Translations under genes and position numbers: made by a program
Origin: an uncultured Ruminococcus sp.
GTDB taxonomy: Bacteria > Bacillota > Clostridia > Oscillospirales > Ruminococcaceae
NCBI GenBank assembly: GCA_946540705.1
Contig: CAMNJD010000487.1
Span: 1 to 8,821 of the forward strand
DNA: 8,821 bases
Direction of reading: 5' to 3'
Part shown: positions 1 to 7,239 of the stretch, one piece after another
How the letters are laid out: every line of letters begins with the position of its first letter
How positions within the stretch are numbered: the stretch's first letter is position 1
Notes under the pieces: model-generated
What the model was told of the DNA's origin: nothing
Seen by the model: the letters and a program-made list of their open reading frames with translations, nothing else
Databases searched by the model: none

Positions 1-36
1 CTTTTTGAAAAAAGCTCGACCAAAAACTTTGGTTGA
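1..36. repeat. Tandem small hairpins at the left window edge
   Basis: Two adjacent inverted repeats are visible. Bases 1-6 (CTTTTT) are complementary to 9-14 (AAAAAG). Bases 16-24 pair with 28-36 (TCGACCAAA against TTTGGTTGA, with one G-T pair) around a 3-base loop. The sequence has the look of a dispersed intergenic repeat rather than a terminator, because no T-run follows. It could also be the tail of a terminator for a gene lying left of the window. Only its hairpin potential is seen directly; that it is repeated elsewhere is inference. Confidence 0.4.
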
Positions 37-94
37 CATCGCCGGAAGCGTATTAAAAAATTCCCGGTCGGCCACTCCGTATTTCACACTCCCA

Positions 95-123
95 TTGCGC
101 TTTTCGTAATATTATGCTATAAT
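95..123 (+). promoter_or_regulatory. Sigma-A-type promoter with extended -10 for the clostripain lipoprotein gene
   Basis: The -10 box TATAAT (118-123) is perfect and preceded by TGC, making an extended -10. At exactly 17 bases upstream lies TTGCGC (95-100), which matches three of six bases of the -35 consensus. Transcription would start near 130, leaving a leader of about 195 bases before the gene at 326. The spacer is strikingly similar to that of the promoter at 8213-8241 on the other strand. Confidence 0.75.
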
Positions 124-255
124 ATTGATGTCCCAACTGTCTCCTGAAGATATCTGCTTGTCTTTTTGCCGTGATACTGCGTCAGAGATCCTTGCCTTGT
201 CTCACGGCAATCATCCTGCGCATCTATTCTTCAGGATTGAATTGGTACATCAATA
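123..255. repeat. Long nested inverted repeat in the leader: three perfect 9-bp helices
   Basis: Three perfectly complementary 9-base pairs of segments are nested: 123-131 with 247-255 (TATTGATGT/ACATCAATA), 142-150 with 228-236 (TCCTGAAGA/TCTTCAGGA) and 166-174 with 202-210 (TTGCCGTGA/TCACGGCAA). The outer helix continues after one mismatch with CCAA (133-136) against TTGG (242-245). This could be a folded 5' leader or regulatory RNA of the downstream gene. It could also be a small MITE-like palindromic insertion with 14-base terminal inverted repeats bounded by TA. The outer arm overlaps the -10 and the likely transcription start, so the outermost helix would not be complete in a transcript begun near 130. 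This mildly favours the DNA-element reading. I recognise no known riboswitch class. Confidence 0.6.
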
Positions 256-309
256 GAATTGGTTTATGCGGCCCGAAGCCGGAAGCATTGACCGTCTGCT
301 TATGATGAC

Positions 310-316
310 AGAAAGG
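310..316 (+). promoter_or_regulatory. Ribosome binding site that selects the start at 326
   Basis: AGAAAGG ends nine bases before the ATG at 326. It abuts the ATG at 317 directly, which is too close for use. The more upstream in-frame ATG codons (266, 302, 305) have no comparable purine-rich site. Starting at 326 also gives a clean lipoprotein signal peptide. Confidence 0.6.
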
Positions 317-325
317 ATGAAAAAG

Positions 326-3300
326 ATGAAGCTTCGGAAAACACTTGCACTGCTTTCTGCGGTACTGATGTCCGCAGGCATGCTGAGCGCATGCAGCGAC
401 GGAAAGCCTCTTCCAAATCCGAAAGACCTTTCCTCCGCACCGACACAATCCTCAGACGAAAAAACAGAAAACGATCACACCGACGATTCCGGAAACAGCG
501 GCACGGCCGGCAATATCGTCTATGACGATGACCGCACGGCTGACACTGACCGCGGAACACTGATCCGAAAATCACCGGCTCAGGGCTATACCAGGGCTGC
601 CGGCGGCCGGGGTGCCGCTGCATCCGAATGGAACAGCCTGAAGACGCAGCAGCAGAAAAAACTGACCCTCATGGTCTATATGGTCGGCTCAAACCTCGAA
701 AGTGAAGGCGGTGCCGCTTCGGATGACCTGATCGAAATGCTCGACGCCGGCATCGGGAACCCCGACGTCAACCTGATCGTTTACTGCGGCGGCGCAAATT
801 CCTGGTTTGTGAATTTGCAGGCAAATACGAACAATTATCTGGTCTACCGTCCCGACGAGCAGAACTTCGAGGTCTTTGCCGATACCAAGAAAAATATGGG
901 CGAGGCAGAGACATTCTCCGCATTCATGAACGAGGTGACAGAGAAGTTTCCCGCCGAGCATTACGGCATGATCTGCTGGAATCACGGCAGCGGGCCGCTC
1001 GGATTCGGCAATGATGAGACTTACCCCGATCCGGAAGGGCTGCTGCCTTCGGATTCACTGTCGCTCACAGAGATGAAGGCCGCACTGCAATCCACACCGT
1101 TCCGGCAGCAGAAGCTCGATTTTATCGGGTTTGATGCCTGTCTGATGTCCTCGCTGGAGGTCACGGAGGTCTGGAAGGATTACGCCGATCTGATGATTGC
1201 TTCGACCGATCTCGAGCCGGGCTGCGGCTGGGATTACACATTCCTCGAAACACTGAATTCCACGCTTGACCCGCAGGCTATCGCCGAAAGCGCGATCAAT
1301 CATTATGCGGATTTCATCCGGGCGCAGCGCTCGGTGCGTTTTGATCCGGACTATTCGCTGTTTTCGATCGACCTCTCAAAAGCCGATGAGCTGCTCAGCC
1401 GCAGTGAAGATCTCTTTGCAGCAATGGAAAAGGCATTCAGCAAGGGAAATGCCAGACAGATCATCACAAGCCGCAAGCATGCGCATGTCTACGGCGGCAG
1501 CCGCGATTCCGCTTCCTCCACGGACATGGATATCACCGACTTCGGCGAATTCGCAAAGGAGCTCTCAAAATCGCTCCCGGACGAGACAAAGGCGCTCGGC
1601 CGGACAATTCAGAGCATGATCACCTACGGCAGAACGAACATCAAGGGCTGCCGCGGCATTACGGTCTATTTCCCCGATAACGAGTCTGTGCTGTATGATC
1701 TCTGGGGCAGGGATTTCATCCGGCAGAATGATTATGCGCCAAATTACGTGCGTTTCATGAGCAGGTTTTCGGAGCGCTGGGGCGGCACTGCCTCGCGTGC
1801 ATTCGACAGCTTTACACAGGAAAAGCCCGAGCAGCCCTCTCAGGGCAGTGATCCGGACTCGATCTATACCAGCTATCAGCTTACCGAGGAACAGCTCGAG
1901 GATTTCTCCGATGCGTATTATACGGTGCTTCGTAAGATACCGAAGGAGAGCCAGGTCGGAGTCGACCGGGAAGAGGCAACGCATTTCCTGACGGTCGTCG
2001 AGCAGATTCCGCTCTATCCGGATGAAAACGGCGTCCTGAAGCTGAATCTGAACCCGGATGTCATCTTAGTCGATACCGGTTCTCATGAGGCGACGCGGGA
2101 TATGCTGCCGGTTCCGTTCGATTATATCGGCGTAAACGGAGACAATACGCAGTATCAGAGCACGGTCACCGCTGTCGGTACGGACATGCACCACTTCCCG
2201 TTCCACCAGAATGTAAAGTTTGTCAAGGTCGATCTCAAGGCCAGAAAAGACAGCAATGCTGCGCAGATCATGGAAATCAGCGTGCAGCCGAGTGTCAACT
2301 CAGACGGCGTAACGGAGGGCGGCACAGGCCTCGTGCTTTCCGGCAAATCTACACTGAGCGGTGAAGATCAGCATTTGTTCTATTTTCATGTACATCCTTC
2401 CGAGATCAAGGATTCTGAGATTGCAGACAGCACAACACCGTATACCGAGATGATCGACACTGACAGCTCATATTTCTCTATGTGCGAATTTGAGGACGGC
2501 TTCGGCTTTATGCAGGCAAAGCTGTCAGATGTCTATATCCCGGACACCTATTATTATCAGATCATCATTAACGACCGTGCCGGAAAGCCGCATGCACAGC
2601 CGATCTCTGAGATCAGCATGAAAACGGAGTATGACGGCATATCGGCCGCGACAGACAAGGGTGAATTGCAGTTCGCAGTCTTTGACGATCATGCAGAGCT
2701 CACTTCTTATGCCGGTGAGGATACCGAGATCGTCATTCCGGACAAAGCAGACGGCAAGCCCGTTACCGTCATTAACGATCATGCATTCGCAAGCAGCAAG
2801 ACCCTGACCTCTGTCACGGTTCCGGATTCCGTTGCGTCGATCAGATATTCCGCGTTTTCGGGCTGCTCGGCACTGACCTCCGTTTCTCTCCCGGAATCGC
2901 TGAAGGAAATCGGAAGCGATGCATTCTCATACACCGCTCTGGAAGAACTGAAGCTACCCGAAAGCCTCGAGGAGATCGGCAACTATACATTCAGCAACGC
3001 GGATCTGACGGCACTCCGTATCGGCAAAAATGTCCGAACGATCGGTGTCGGCGCATTTGCAAATATGAAGAAGATGAAAACACTGACCGTTGACGCGCAG
3101 AACAGCGTATATACGGTGAAGGACAATGTTCTGTTCTCCAAGGACGGAAAAACGCTGATCGCCTGTGTCGGCATGTTCCGCGAATCGTATACCGTCCCGG
3201 AGGGTGTTGAGGTCATTGCCGCCAGCGCCTTTGAGGGCTGCGGCTCTGTGCCGATGAACGACCTCTACGAAATTGACGAAAAAGACTGGTCATATCCGGA

Positions 3301-3691
3301 CGAGGATGGCTTCTGGCATTTTGCCGGCCTGAAAGAGATCAAATTCCCGAAATCCTTAAAGCGCATTGAAGCCTCTGCATTCTATAGCTGCATCGGCATT
3401 CAGAAGCTGGAATTCCCGGAAAATCTGGAATACATCGGTCCTGCTGCATTTGCCAGCACGATGAACTATGTTTCCCGCCCTGAAATGGAAATCCGCATCC
3501 CGGCCAAGCTGACGCACATCGCATATCACGCCTTTGCAGGCTATCAGGATGTCTCATTCACCGTTGACCCGAAGAATCCGGTTTATGCGGCCAAGAACGG
3601 CAAGCTGACCAACCTGAGCGGAGACAGCGAGATCTGCGTTCAATATTCCGGTGACGAAGGGATCCTTGTAAAAAAGAAGGATGAAACCTGA
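326..3691 (+). CDS. Secreted clostripain-family (C11) cysteine peptidase lipoprotein with BspA-like leucine-rich repeats
   Basis: This 1121-residue protein is predicted to be exported and anchored to the membrane as a lipoprotein. A short basic start and hydrophobic stretch end in the lipobox LSAC, with Cys23 as the lipidation site. Residues 24-110 form an acidic, Ser/Thr-rich linker. About 112-490 match peptidase family C11: the opening strand LMVYMVGSNLE (from 115), the catalytic histidine in WNHGSG (His220) and the catalytic cysteine in FDACLMS (Cys272). These residues are intact, so activity is likely; clostripain itself cleaves after arginine, but specificity here is unknown. Residues about 518-780 are an unassigned, probably beta-rich region. 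From about 785 to 1105 there are nine LRR_5/BspA-type repeats with the recurring I..xAF pattern, plus a DNVLFSKDGKTLI insert, typical of surface binding modules. An in-frame upstream ATG at 266 would give 1141 residues but would bury the signal peptide. The gene stands alone with its own promoter and terminator, facing the other operon. Confidence 0.9.
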   Translation: MKLRKTLALLSAVLMSAGMLSACSDGKPLPNPKDLSSAPTQSSDEKTENDHTDDSGNSGTAGNIVYDDDRTADTDRGTLIRKSPAQGYTRAAGGRGAAASEWNSLKTQQQKKLTLMVYMVGSNLESEGGAASDDLIEMLDAGIGNPDVNLIVYCGGANSWFVNLQANTNNYLVYRPDEQNFEVFADTKKNMGEAETFSAFMNEVTEKFPAEHYGMICWNHGSGPLGFGNDETYPDPEGLLPSDSLSLTEMKAALQSTPFRQQKLDFIGFDACLMSSLEVTEVWKDYADLMIASTDLEPGCGWDYTFLETLNSTLDPQAIAESAINHYADFIRAQRSVRFDPDYSLFSIDLSKADELLSRSEDLFAAMEKAFSKGNARQIITSRKHAHVYGGSRDSASSTDMDITDFGEFAKELSKSLPDETKALGRTIQSMITYGRTNIKGCRGITVYFPDNESVLYDLWGRDFIRQNDYAPNYVRFMSRFSERWGGTASRAFDSFTQEKPEQPSQGSDPDSIYTSYQLTEEQLEDFSDAYYTVLRKIPKESQVGVDREEATHFLTVVEQIPLYPDENGVLKLNLNPDVILVDTGSHEATRDMLPVPFDYIGVNGDNTQYQSTVTAVGTDMHHFPFHQNVKFVKVDLKARKDSNAAQIMEISVQPSVNSDGVTEGGTGLVLSGKSTLSGEDQHLFYFHVHPSEIKDSEIADSTTPYTEMIDTDSSYFSMCEFEDGFGFMQAKLSDVYIPDTYYYQIIINDRAGKPHAQPISEISMKTEYDGISAATDKGELQFAVFDDHAELTSYAGEDTEIVIPDKADGKPVTVINDHAFASSKTLTSVTVPDSVASIRYSAFSGCSALTSVSLPESLKEIGSDAFSYTALEELKLPESLEEIGNYTFSNADLTALRIGKNVRTIGVGAFANMKKMKTLTVDAQNSVYTVKDNVLFSKDGKTLIACVGMFRESYTVPEGVEVIAASAFEGCGSVPMNDLYEIDEKDWSYPDEDGFWHFAGLKEIKFPKSLKRIEASAFYSCIGIQKLEFPENLEYIGPAAFASTMNYVSRPEMEIRIPAKLTHIAYHAFAGYQDVSFTVDPKNPVYAAKNGKLTNLSGDSEICVQYSGDEGILVKKKDET

Positions 3692-3720
3692 TTCACTCTC
3701 CCCCGCGTTCTGCCACACAT

Positions 3721-3768
3721 AAAACCCCCGCCCCTGCACAGGTTCTGTACAGGGGCGGGGTTCGTTTT
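3721..3768. terminator. Strong bidirectional intrinsic terminator between convergent genes
   Basis: An 11-bp GC-rich stem, CCCCGCCCCTG (3726-3736) with CAGGGGCGGGG (3750-3760), continues after one mismatch as ACAG/CTGT (3738-3741 with 3745-3748) around a GTT loop. It is flanked by AAAA on the left (3721-3724) and TTTT on the right (3765-3768), so both transcripts end with a U-rich tract. It would stop the clostripain gene on the + strand and the gpsA end of the operon on the - strand. Confidence 0.9.
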
Positions 3769-3781
3769 GCTCTTGCGGAAA

Positions 3782-4780
3782 TTACCGCAGCTTTTCGTAT
3801 TCATGCTTTTTCGGACGGTCCATCAGCGAATGAACCGCCTGTTTGACGTCTGCTTCTTCATACAGCACCCGATAGAGCGCCTCGGTGATCGGCATTTCTA
3901 CGTCATAGCGCTTTGCAAGGCCATAGGCGGCGCGGCAGCAGTAGTAGCCCTCGACCGTTCCGACCTGCGCGACGGCATCTGCCGGACGCATGCCCTGCCC
4001 GATGAGAATGCCTGCGCGGCGGTTCCGCGAGTGCATCGAGGTGCAGGTCACGATCAGGTCGCCCAGTCCTGTCAGTCCCGCAAAGGTATTGGTGCGGGAG
4101 CCCAGCGCCTGCCCGAGCCGTTCGATCTCATGGAGGCCTCTGGTCATCAGCGCGGCCTTTGTGTTGTCGCCGTAGCCCAGACCGTCAGAGATTCCCGCGC
4201 AGAGCGCGATGACGTTTTTCAGCGCGCCGCCGAGCTCACAGCCGGTGATATCGTCATTGATGTAGACACGGAATGTGCCCGAAGTGAACCACTCCTGCAC
4301 TAAATATGCCGCAGTTGCGCTGGCCGAAGCTGCAACGACCGTTGTCGGAATATTTCTGCCGACCTCCTCTGCGTGCGAGGGCCCCGTCAGCACGACATAT
4401 GTCCCCTGCGGGAGCTCCTCCGCAAAAACCGTGCTCATGAGCTTATAGGAATCCTCCTCGATGCCCTTGCCTGCATTGAGCACGATCGCACCCTCCTTCA
4501 GATACGGCGCGACCTTCTGACAGGTGCTCCGGACAAACGCCGAGGGGATCGCAAAGAGCACCAGATCGCTGTCTGAGACAACCGAAAGATCGGTCGTGAG
4601 GGCAATGCCGTTCGGGATCCTGACGCCGGGGAGCTTTTCCTTCTGCTCACCGTCGCGGCGCATTGCCTCGATCTCCTCCGGAAGCGCGCTCCAAAGCGTG
4701 ATCTCATGCTGCTGTGTGGTGTAAAGCATCACAGCAAGTGCGGTGCCGAAGCCGCCGCCGAGAACTGTTATTTTTGCCAT
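3782..4780 (-). CDS. gpsA: NAD(P)-dependent glycerol-3-phosphate dehydrogenase
   Basis: GpsA reduces dihydroxyacetone phosphate to sn-glycerol 3-phosphate in the cytoplasm, supplying the backbone of membrane phospholipids. The 332-residue product has the usual family length. The N-terminal nucleotide-binding loop is GGGFGTALA (residues 8-16). Further signatures are KGIEE, LTGPSHAEEV, the very characteristic CELGGALKNVIAL with catalytic Lys188, DGLGYGDNTKAALMTRG, and FAGLTGLGDLIVTCTS followed by SRNRRAG. The ATG at 4780 is chosen because a perfect AGGAGG lies seven bases upstream; the in-frame ATG at 4786 sits one base from that site. It is the last gene of the - strand operon, 61 bases after ktrA, and ends just before the shared terminator. 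Pairing with potassium transport genes rather than plsY is unusual but not unique evidence of any special role. Confidence 0.96.
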   Translation of the reverse strand: MAKITVLGGGFGTALAVMLYTTQQHEITLWSALPEEIEAMRRDGEQKEKLPGVRIPNGIALTTDLSVVSDSDLVLFAIPSAFVRSTCQKVAPYLKEGAIVLNAGKGIEEDSYKLMSTVFAEELPQGTYVVLTGPSHAEEVGRNIPTTVVAASASATAAYLVQEWFTSGTFRVYINDDITGCELGGALKNVIALCAGISDGLGYGDNTKAALMTRGLHEIERLGQALGSRTNTFAGLTGLGDLIVTCTSMHSRNRRAGILIGQGMRPADAVAQVGTVEGYYCCRAAYGLAKRYDVEMPITEALYRVLYEEADVKQAVHSLMDRPKKHEYEKLR

Positions 4781-4787
4781 GTTCATT

Positions 4788-4793
4788 CCTCCT
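4788..4793 (-). promoter_or_regulatory. Ribosome binding site of gpsA
   Basis: On the - strand this reads AGGAGG, a perfect Shine-Dalgarno sequence. It lies seven bases before the ATG at 4780 and only one base before the ATG at 4786, so it decides the start. Confidence 0.8.
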
Positions 4794-4841
4794 GTAGTTA
4801 CGGTGCAGGCAGCCGGTCTGATATCCGGGAGCGGCGTCTGC

Positions 4842-5486
4842 TCAGAGCTTAAAGCATTTTCGGATATCCTTCAGGCTGCCGATGACCAGAATGTCGTCGG
4901 CGCTGTGCAGCGCGGTGTCGGCCATGGGAATCGTGAGCTGATCGTCCCGCCGGATTGCGATGATATTGAGCTGATACTTCCGCCGGATGTCCAGTGACGC
5001 GAGCGTTTTCCCGTCCCAGTCCTTCGGCACGCTGATCTCATAGATCGAGACATTCTTGTCCATCTGGATATAGTCGAGGATGCTGTCGGAGGCGGCTTTG
5101 GTCGCGAGGCGGATCGCCGTCTGCTTTTCCGGATAGACAGTCTCGTCAGCGCCGTTGCGCAGCAGAAATTTCTCCTGCACATCGTTCTGTGCGCGGGCAA
5201 TGACCTGCTTTGCGCCGAGCTCCTTCAGCAGAGCGGTCGTTTCGAGCGAATTCTGGAAATTTCCGCTGATCGTCACGATGCAGACATCGTAATCCGGGAT
5301 GCCGAGCGACTCCATGAATTCGGCGTTGGTGCTGTCGCCGATCTGCGCGTTCGTGACCAGCGGCAGAATCGCGTTGATGCGGTTTTCATCGAGGTCAACT
5401 GCCATGACCTCACAGTTCATTTTGCTCATGCGCTTTGCGATGTGCGTGCCGAACTGCCCCACACCGATAATCAGTGCTGATTTCAT
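4842..5486 (-). CDS. ktrA: KtrA-type regulatory subunit of a potassium uptake system
   Basis: This 214-residue cytoplasmic protein has a single RCK unit, the length expected for KtrA rather than the duplicated TrkA. The RCK_N Rossmann domain (about 1-130) opens with IIGVGQFG (GxGxxG at 8-13), and an acidic residue at the end of strand two (Asp31) suits adenine nucleotide binding. The RCK_C domain (about 135-214) follows; in Firmicutes relatives this domain can bind cyclic di-AMP, which closes the channel, but binding here is inferred only. KtrA rings gate the KtrB pore in response to ATP/ADP. The start is supported by AAAGGAG seven bases upstream. The gene lies 15 bases after ktrB in the same direction, and its ribosome site sits directly after the ktrB stop, so the two should be made together. 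Confidence 0.93.
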   Translation of the reverse strand: MKSALIIGVGQFGTHIAKRMSKMNCEVMAVDLDENRINAILPLVTNAQIGDSTNAEFMESLGIPDYDVCIVTISGNFQNSLETTALLKELGAKQVIARAQNDVQEKFLLRNGADETVYPEKQTAIRLATKAASDSILDYIQMDKNVSIYEISVPKDWDGKTLASLDIRRKYQLNIIAIRRDDQLTIPMADTALHSADDILVIGSLKDIRKCFKL

Positions 5487-5501
5487 CTGGGATCTCCTTT
5501 C

Positions 5502-6842
5502 TTATCCGACGGTGACTTTTTCAAGCGGCAGCTTGGAGGGCGTATTGCCCGAGGCGATTGCCGCATAGATCAGCGTCAGTCCGCCGACTCTGCCCGCAAA
5601 CATCAGGCACATCAGTATGATATGCGAGGTCAGCGAGAGGCTTGTTGTGATGCCGAGGGTCAGACCGGCCGTTCCGAGCGCGGAGCCTGTCTCAAAGAGG
5701 CAGGTGATCAGCGGCAGCGATTCGATCATACTGATCGCGATGCCGGTGCTCAGGAACAAAACCACGTACATAAACAGGATCGCACCTGCGCTGCGGACGG
5801 CCTCCTCGGGGATGCGCCGCCGGAAGCACTGCACATCATTTCTACGGCGGAACACGCTCAGTGCCGCAAGCAGCAGCACCGCAACGGTCGAGGTCTTCAT
5901 ACCGCCCGCCGTAGAGCCCGAACAGCCGCCGATCAGCATGAGCACGGTCATGACCGACTGGCCGGATTCGTGCATCTGCGAAAGATCTGCGGAGTTGAAG
6001 CCCGCAGTCCGCGCCGTGACAGACTGGAACAGTGCGTGCATAATGCGCTCAGCCGCCGGTTCATCCTGATACTCCGTGAAGAAGAAGAGCAGCGCCGGCA
6101 GGAAGATCAGAATGCCGGTCGCCGTCAGGACGATCTTGCTCTGAAGCCGGTATTTTTTGAAATGATGCTTGTGCTCGGCGATATCGTCCCATGTGAGGAA
6201 GCCGATGCCGCCGATGATGATGAGCAGCATGATGACCGTGCTCACATAGACATTTCCGCCGTAGGAGGTCAGAGAGGAGAACTTCTCCCGCACGCCCATC
6301 AGGTCAAATCCGGCATTGCAGAACGCCGAGACCGAATGAAACAGCGCATACCAGAGTCCTTTGGCGATACCGAAATCCCGGCAGAACACCGGGCAGAGCA
6401 GCGCCGCACCGGTCAGCTCGATGGCTGCGGAGGTGCGCAGGATGAATTTCGTGAGATGCAGAATGCCGCCGACCTGCGGTGCGGAGATCGAATCCTGCAT
6501 GATGCTGCGCTGCCACAGGCCAACCTTTTTGCCCGAGAGCCGTGTGATTGCAAGACCGATCGTGATAACGCCCATGCCGCCGATCTGGATGAGGCCGAGG
6601 ATCACGGCCTGTCCGAACAGCGACCAGTGTGTTGCGGTATCCTGCACGATCAGGCCGGTCACGCAGGTCGCGGAGACAGCGGTAAAGAGCGTATCGGAAA
6701 ACGGTGTGACGGTGCGGCTGCGGGATGAAACCGGCAGCATGAGAATGAGCGCACCGCACAGGATCAGCAGAAAAAATCCGGTGATAATGACGCGGAATGA
6801 ATGCCGGCTCTGCGAAACCGGTTTGCGTTTTTGTTTGCTCAT
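5502..6842 (-). CDS. ktrB: KtrB/TrkH-family potassium channel-like transporter subunit
   Basis: This 446-residue integral membrane protein is the pore of a potassium uptake system, likely sodium-coupled as in KtrAB. Its length fits KtrB. The four pore loops with their selectivity-filter glycines are visible: TCVTGL (Gly63), CNAGFD (Gly178), RTAGFN (Gly281) and GTAGLT (Gly393). The gating loop GGCSGSTAGGMKT (305-317) and the conserved arginine in AGRVGGLT (Arg418) are present. The C-terminus ends in the family's PLEKVTVG pattern. The basic N-terminus faces the cytoplasm. It starts seven bases after the upstream gene's stop codon: the stop TAG is the first half of TAGGAG, the ribosome site of ktrB, suggesting translational coupling. 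KtrA follows immediately. Confidence 0.94.
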   Translation of the reverse strand: MSKQKRKPVSQSRHSFRVIITGFFLLILCGALILMLPVSSRSRTVTPFSDTLFTAVSATCVTGLIVQDTATHWSLFGQAVILGLIQIGGMGVITIGLAITRLSGKKVGLWQRSIMQDSISAPQVGGILHLTKFILRTSAAIELTGAALLCPVFCRDFGIAKGLWYALFHSVSAFCNAGFDLMGVREKFSSLTSYGGNVYVSTVIMLLIIIGGIGFLTWDDIAEHKHHFKKYRLQSKIVLTATGILIFLPALLFFFTEYQDEPAAERIMHALFQSVTARTAGFNSADLSQMHESGQSVMTVLMLIGGCSGSTAGGMKTSTVAVLLLAALSVFRRRNDVQCFRRRIPEEAVRSAGAILFMYVVLFLSTGIAISMIESLPLITCLFETGSALGTAGLTLGITTSLSLTSHIILMCLMFAGRVGGLTLIYAAIASGNTPSKLPLEKVTVG

Positions 6843-6849
6843 AGCACTC

Positions 6850-7218
6850 CTATTCCGCCTGCGTCAGCATGGCCTCCAGCAGCTCCGCGGCATCCGTGAC
6901 GCAGCCGCGGCAGGCGCGCAGGACTTTGCCGGTCAGGGCGCCCTTCAGCTCGCGGCACATCACCGAACGGTTCTTTTCGCGGAACTGCGCCTCAAATTCA
7001 GCGATGCGCGGGTCATCCTGCCCGAAGCGGTTTGCCAGAACAGCCTCCGCAGCCAGCACCGCGCCGCATTTGCCCATTCTGCCGCCGGCCATCGGTGCAG
7101 CCGCAGCAGAGGCCGCCTGCGGGGTCATCCCCGCATCCGCACAAAATGCATTCAGCACAGCCGCAGAGCAGCTCATGAACTGCTTGTGGTTTTCGATCGC
7201 TTGCTCAGTCTTGGTCAT
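6850..7218 (-). CDS. C_GCAxxG_C_C family putative redox-active protein
   Basis: This small 122-residue soluble protein matches the C_GCAxxG_C_C family (putative redox-active, cysteine-rich). The ordered pattern is a first cysteine in MSCSAAV (Cys17), then GGRMGKCGAV (Cys51), CRELKG (Cys88) and CRGCVTDAAELLE (Cys103, Cys106). Cys26 is an extra one. The conserved glycines and the C-terminal DAAE helix fit the family. Its biochemical role is not established; family members are thought to use the cysteines for redox chemistry or metal binding. The start has GGAGG seven bases upstream. It lies between cysK (21 bases before) and ktrB (7 bases after), a setting compatible with a thiol or sulfur-related role, which is inference from position only. 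Confidence 0.85.
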   Translation of the reverse strand: MTKTEQAIENHKQFMSCSAAVLNAFCADAGMTPQAASAAAAPMAGGRMGKCGAVLAAEAVLANRFGQDDPRIAEFEAQFREKNRSVMCRELKGALTGKVLRACRGCVTDAAELLEAMLTQAE

Positions 7219-7239
7219 GATACATCCTCCGTCCGGGGA

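Noticed and set aside
33..61. A perfect TTGACA (33-38) as a second promoter
   Set aside because: No acceptable -10 box follows at 16-18 bases (only A-rich sequence), and the TTGA is part of the hairpin at 16-36. The promoter at 95-123 is much better.
2730..3640. DNA-level tandem repeats in the clostripain gene
   Set aside because: The repeats are recognisable only at protein level (BspA-like leucine-rich repeats); the DNA copies have diverged, so they are described as part of the protein.
3767..4303. A 178-codon open frame on the + strand
   Set aside because: It begins at the terminator and lies antisense to gpsA; there is no ribosome site or motif.
4781..4841. A terminator or separate promoter between ktrA and gpsA
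   Set aside because: Only short CCGG self-complementary stretches occur, without a T-run or a -10 box, so gpsA is treated as part of the same operon.
5622..6728. A 368-codon open frame on the + strand
   Set aside because: It lies wholly opposite ktrB, is rich in His/Arg/Asp/Ala as expected for an antisense frame of GC-rich coding DNA, and has no recognisable motif. KtrB shows all four pore loops in the other strand.
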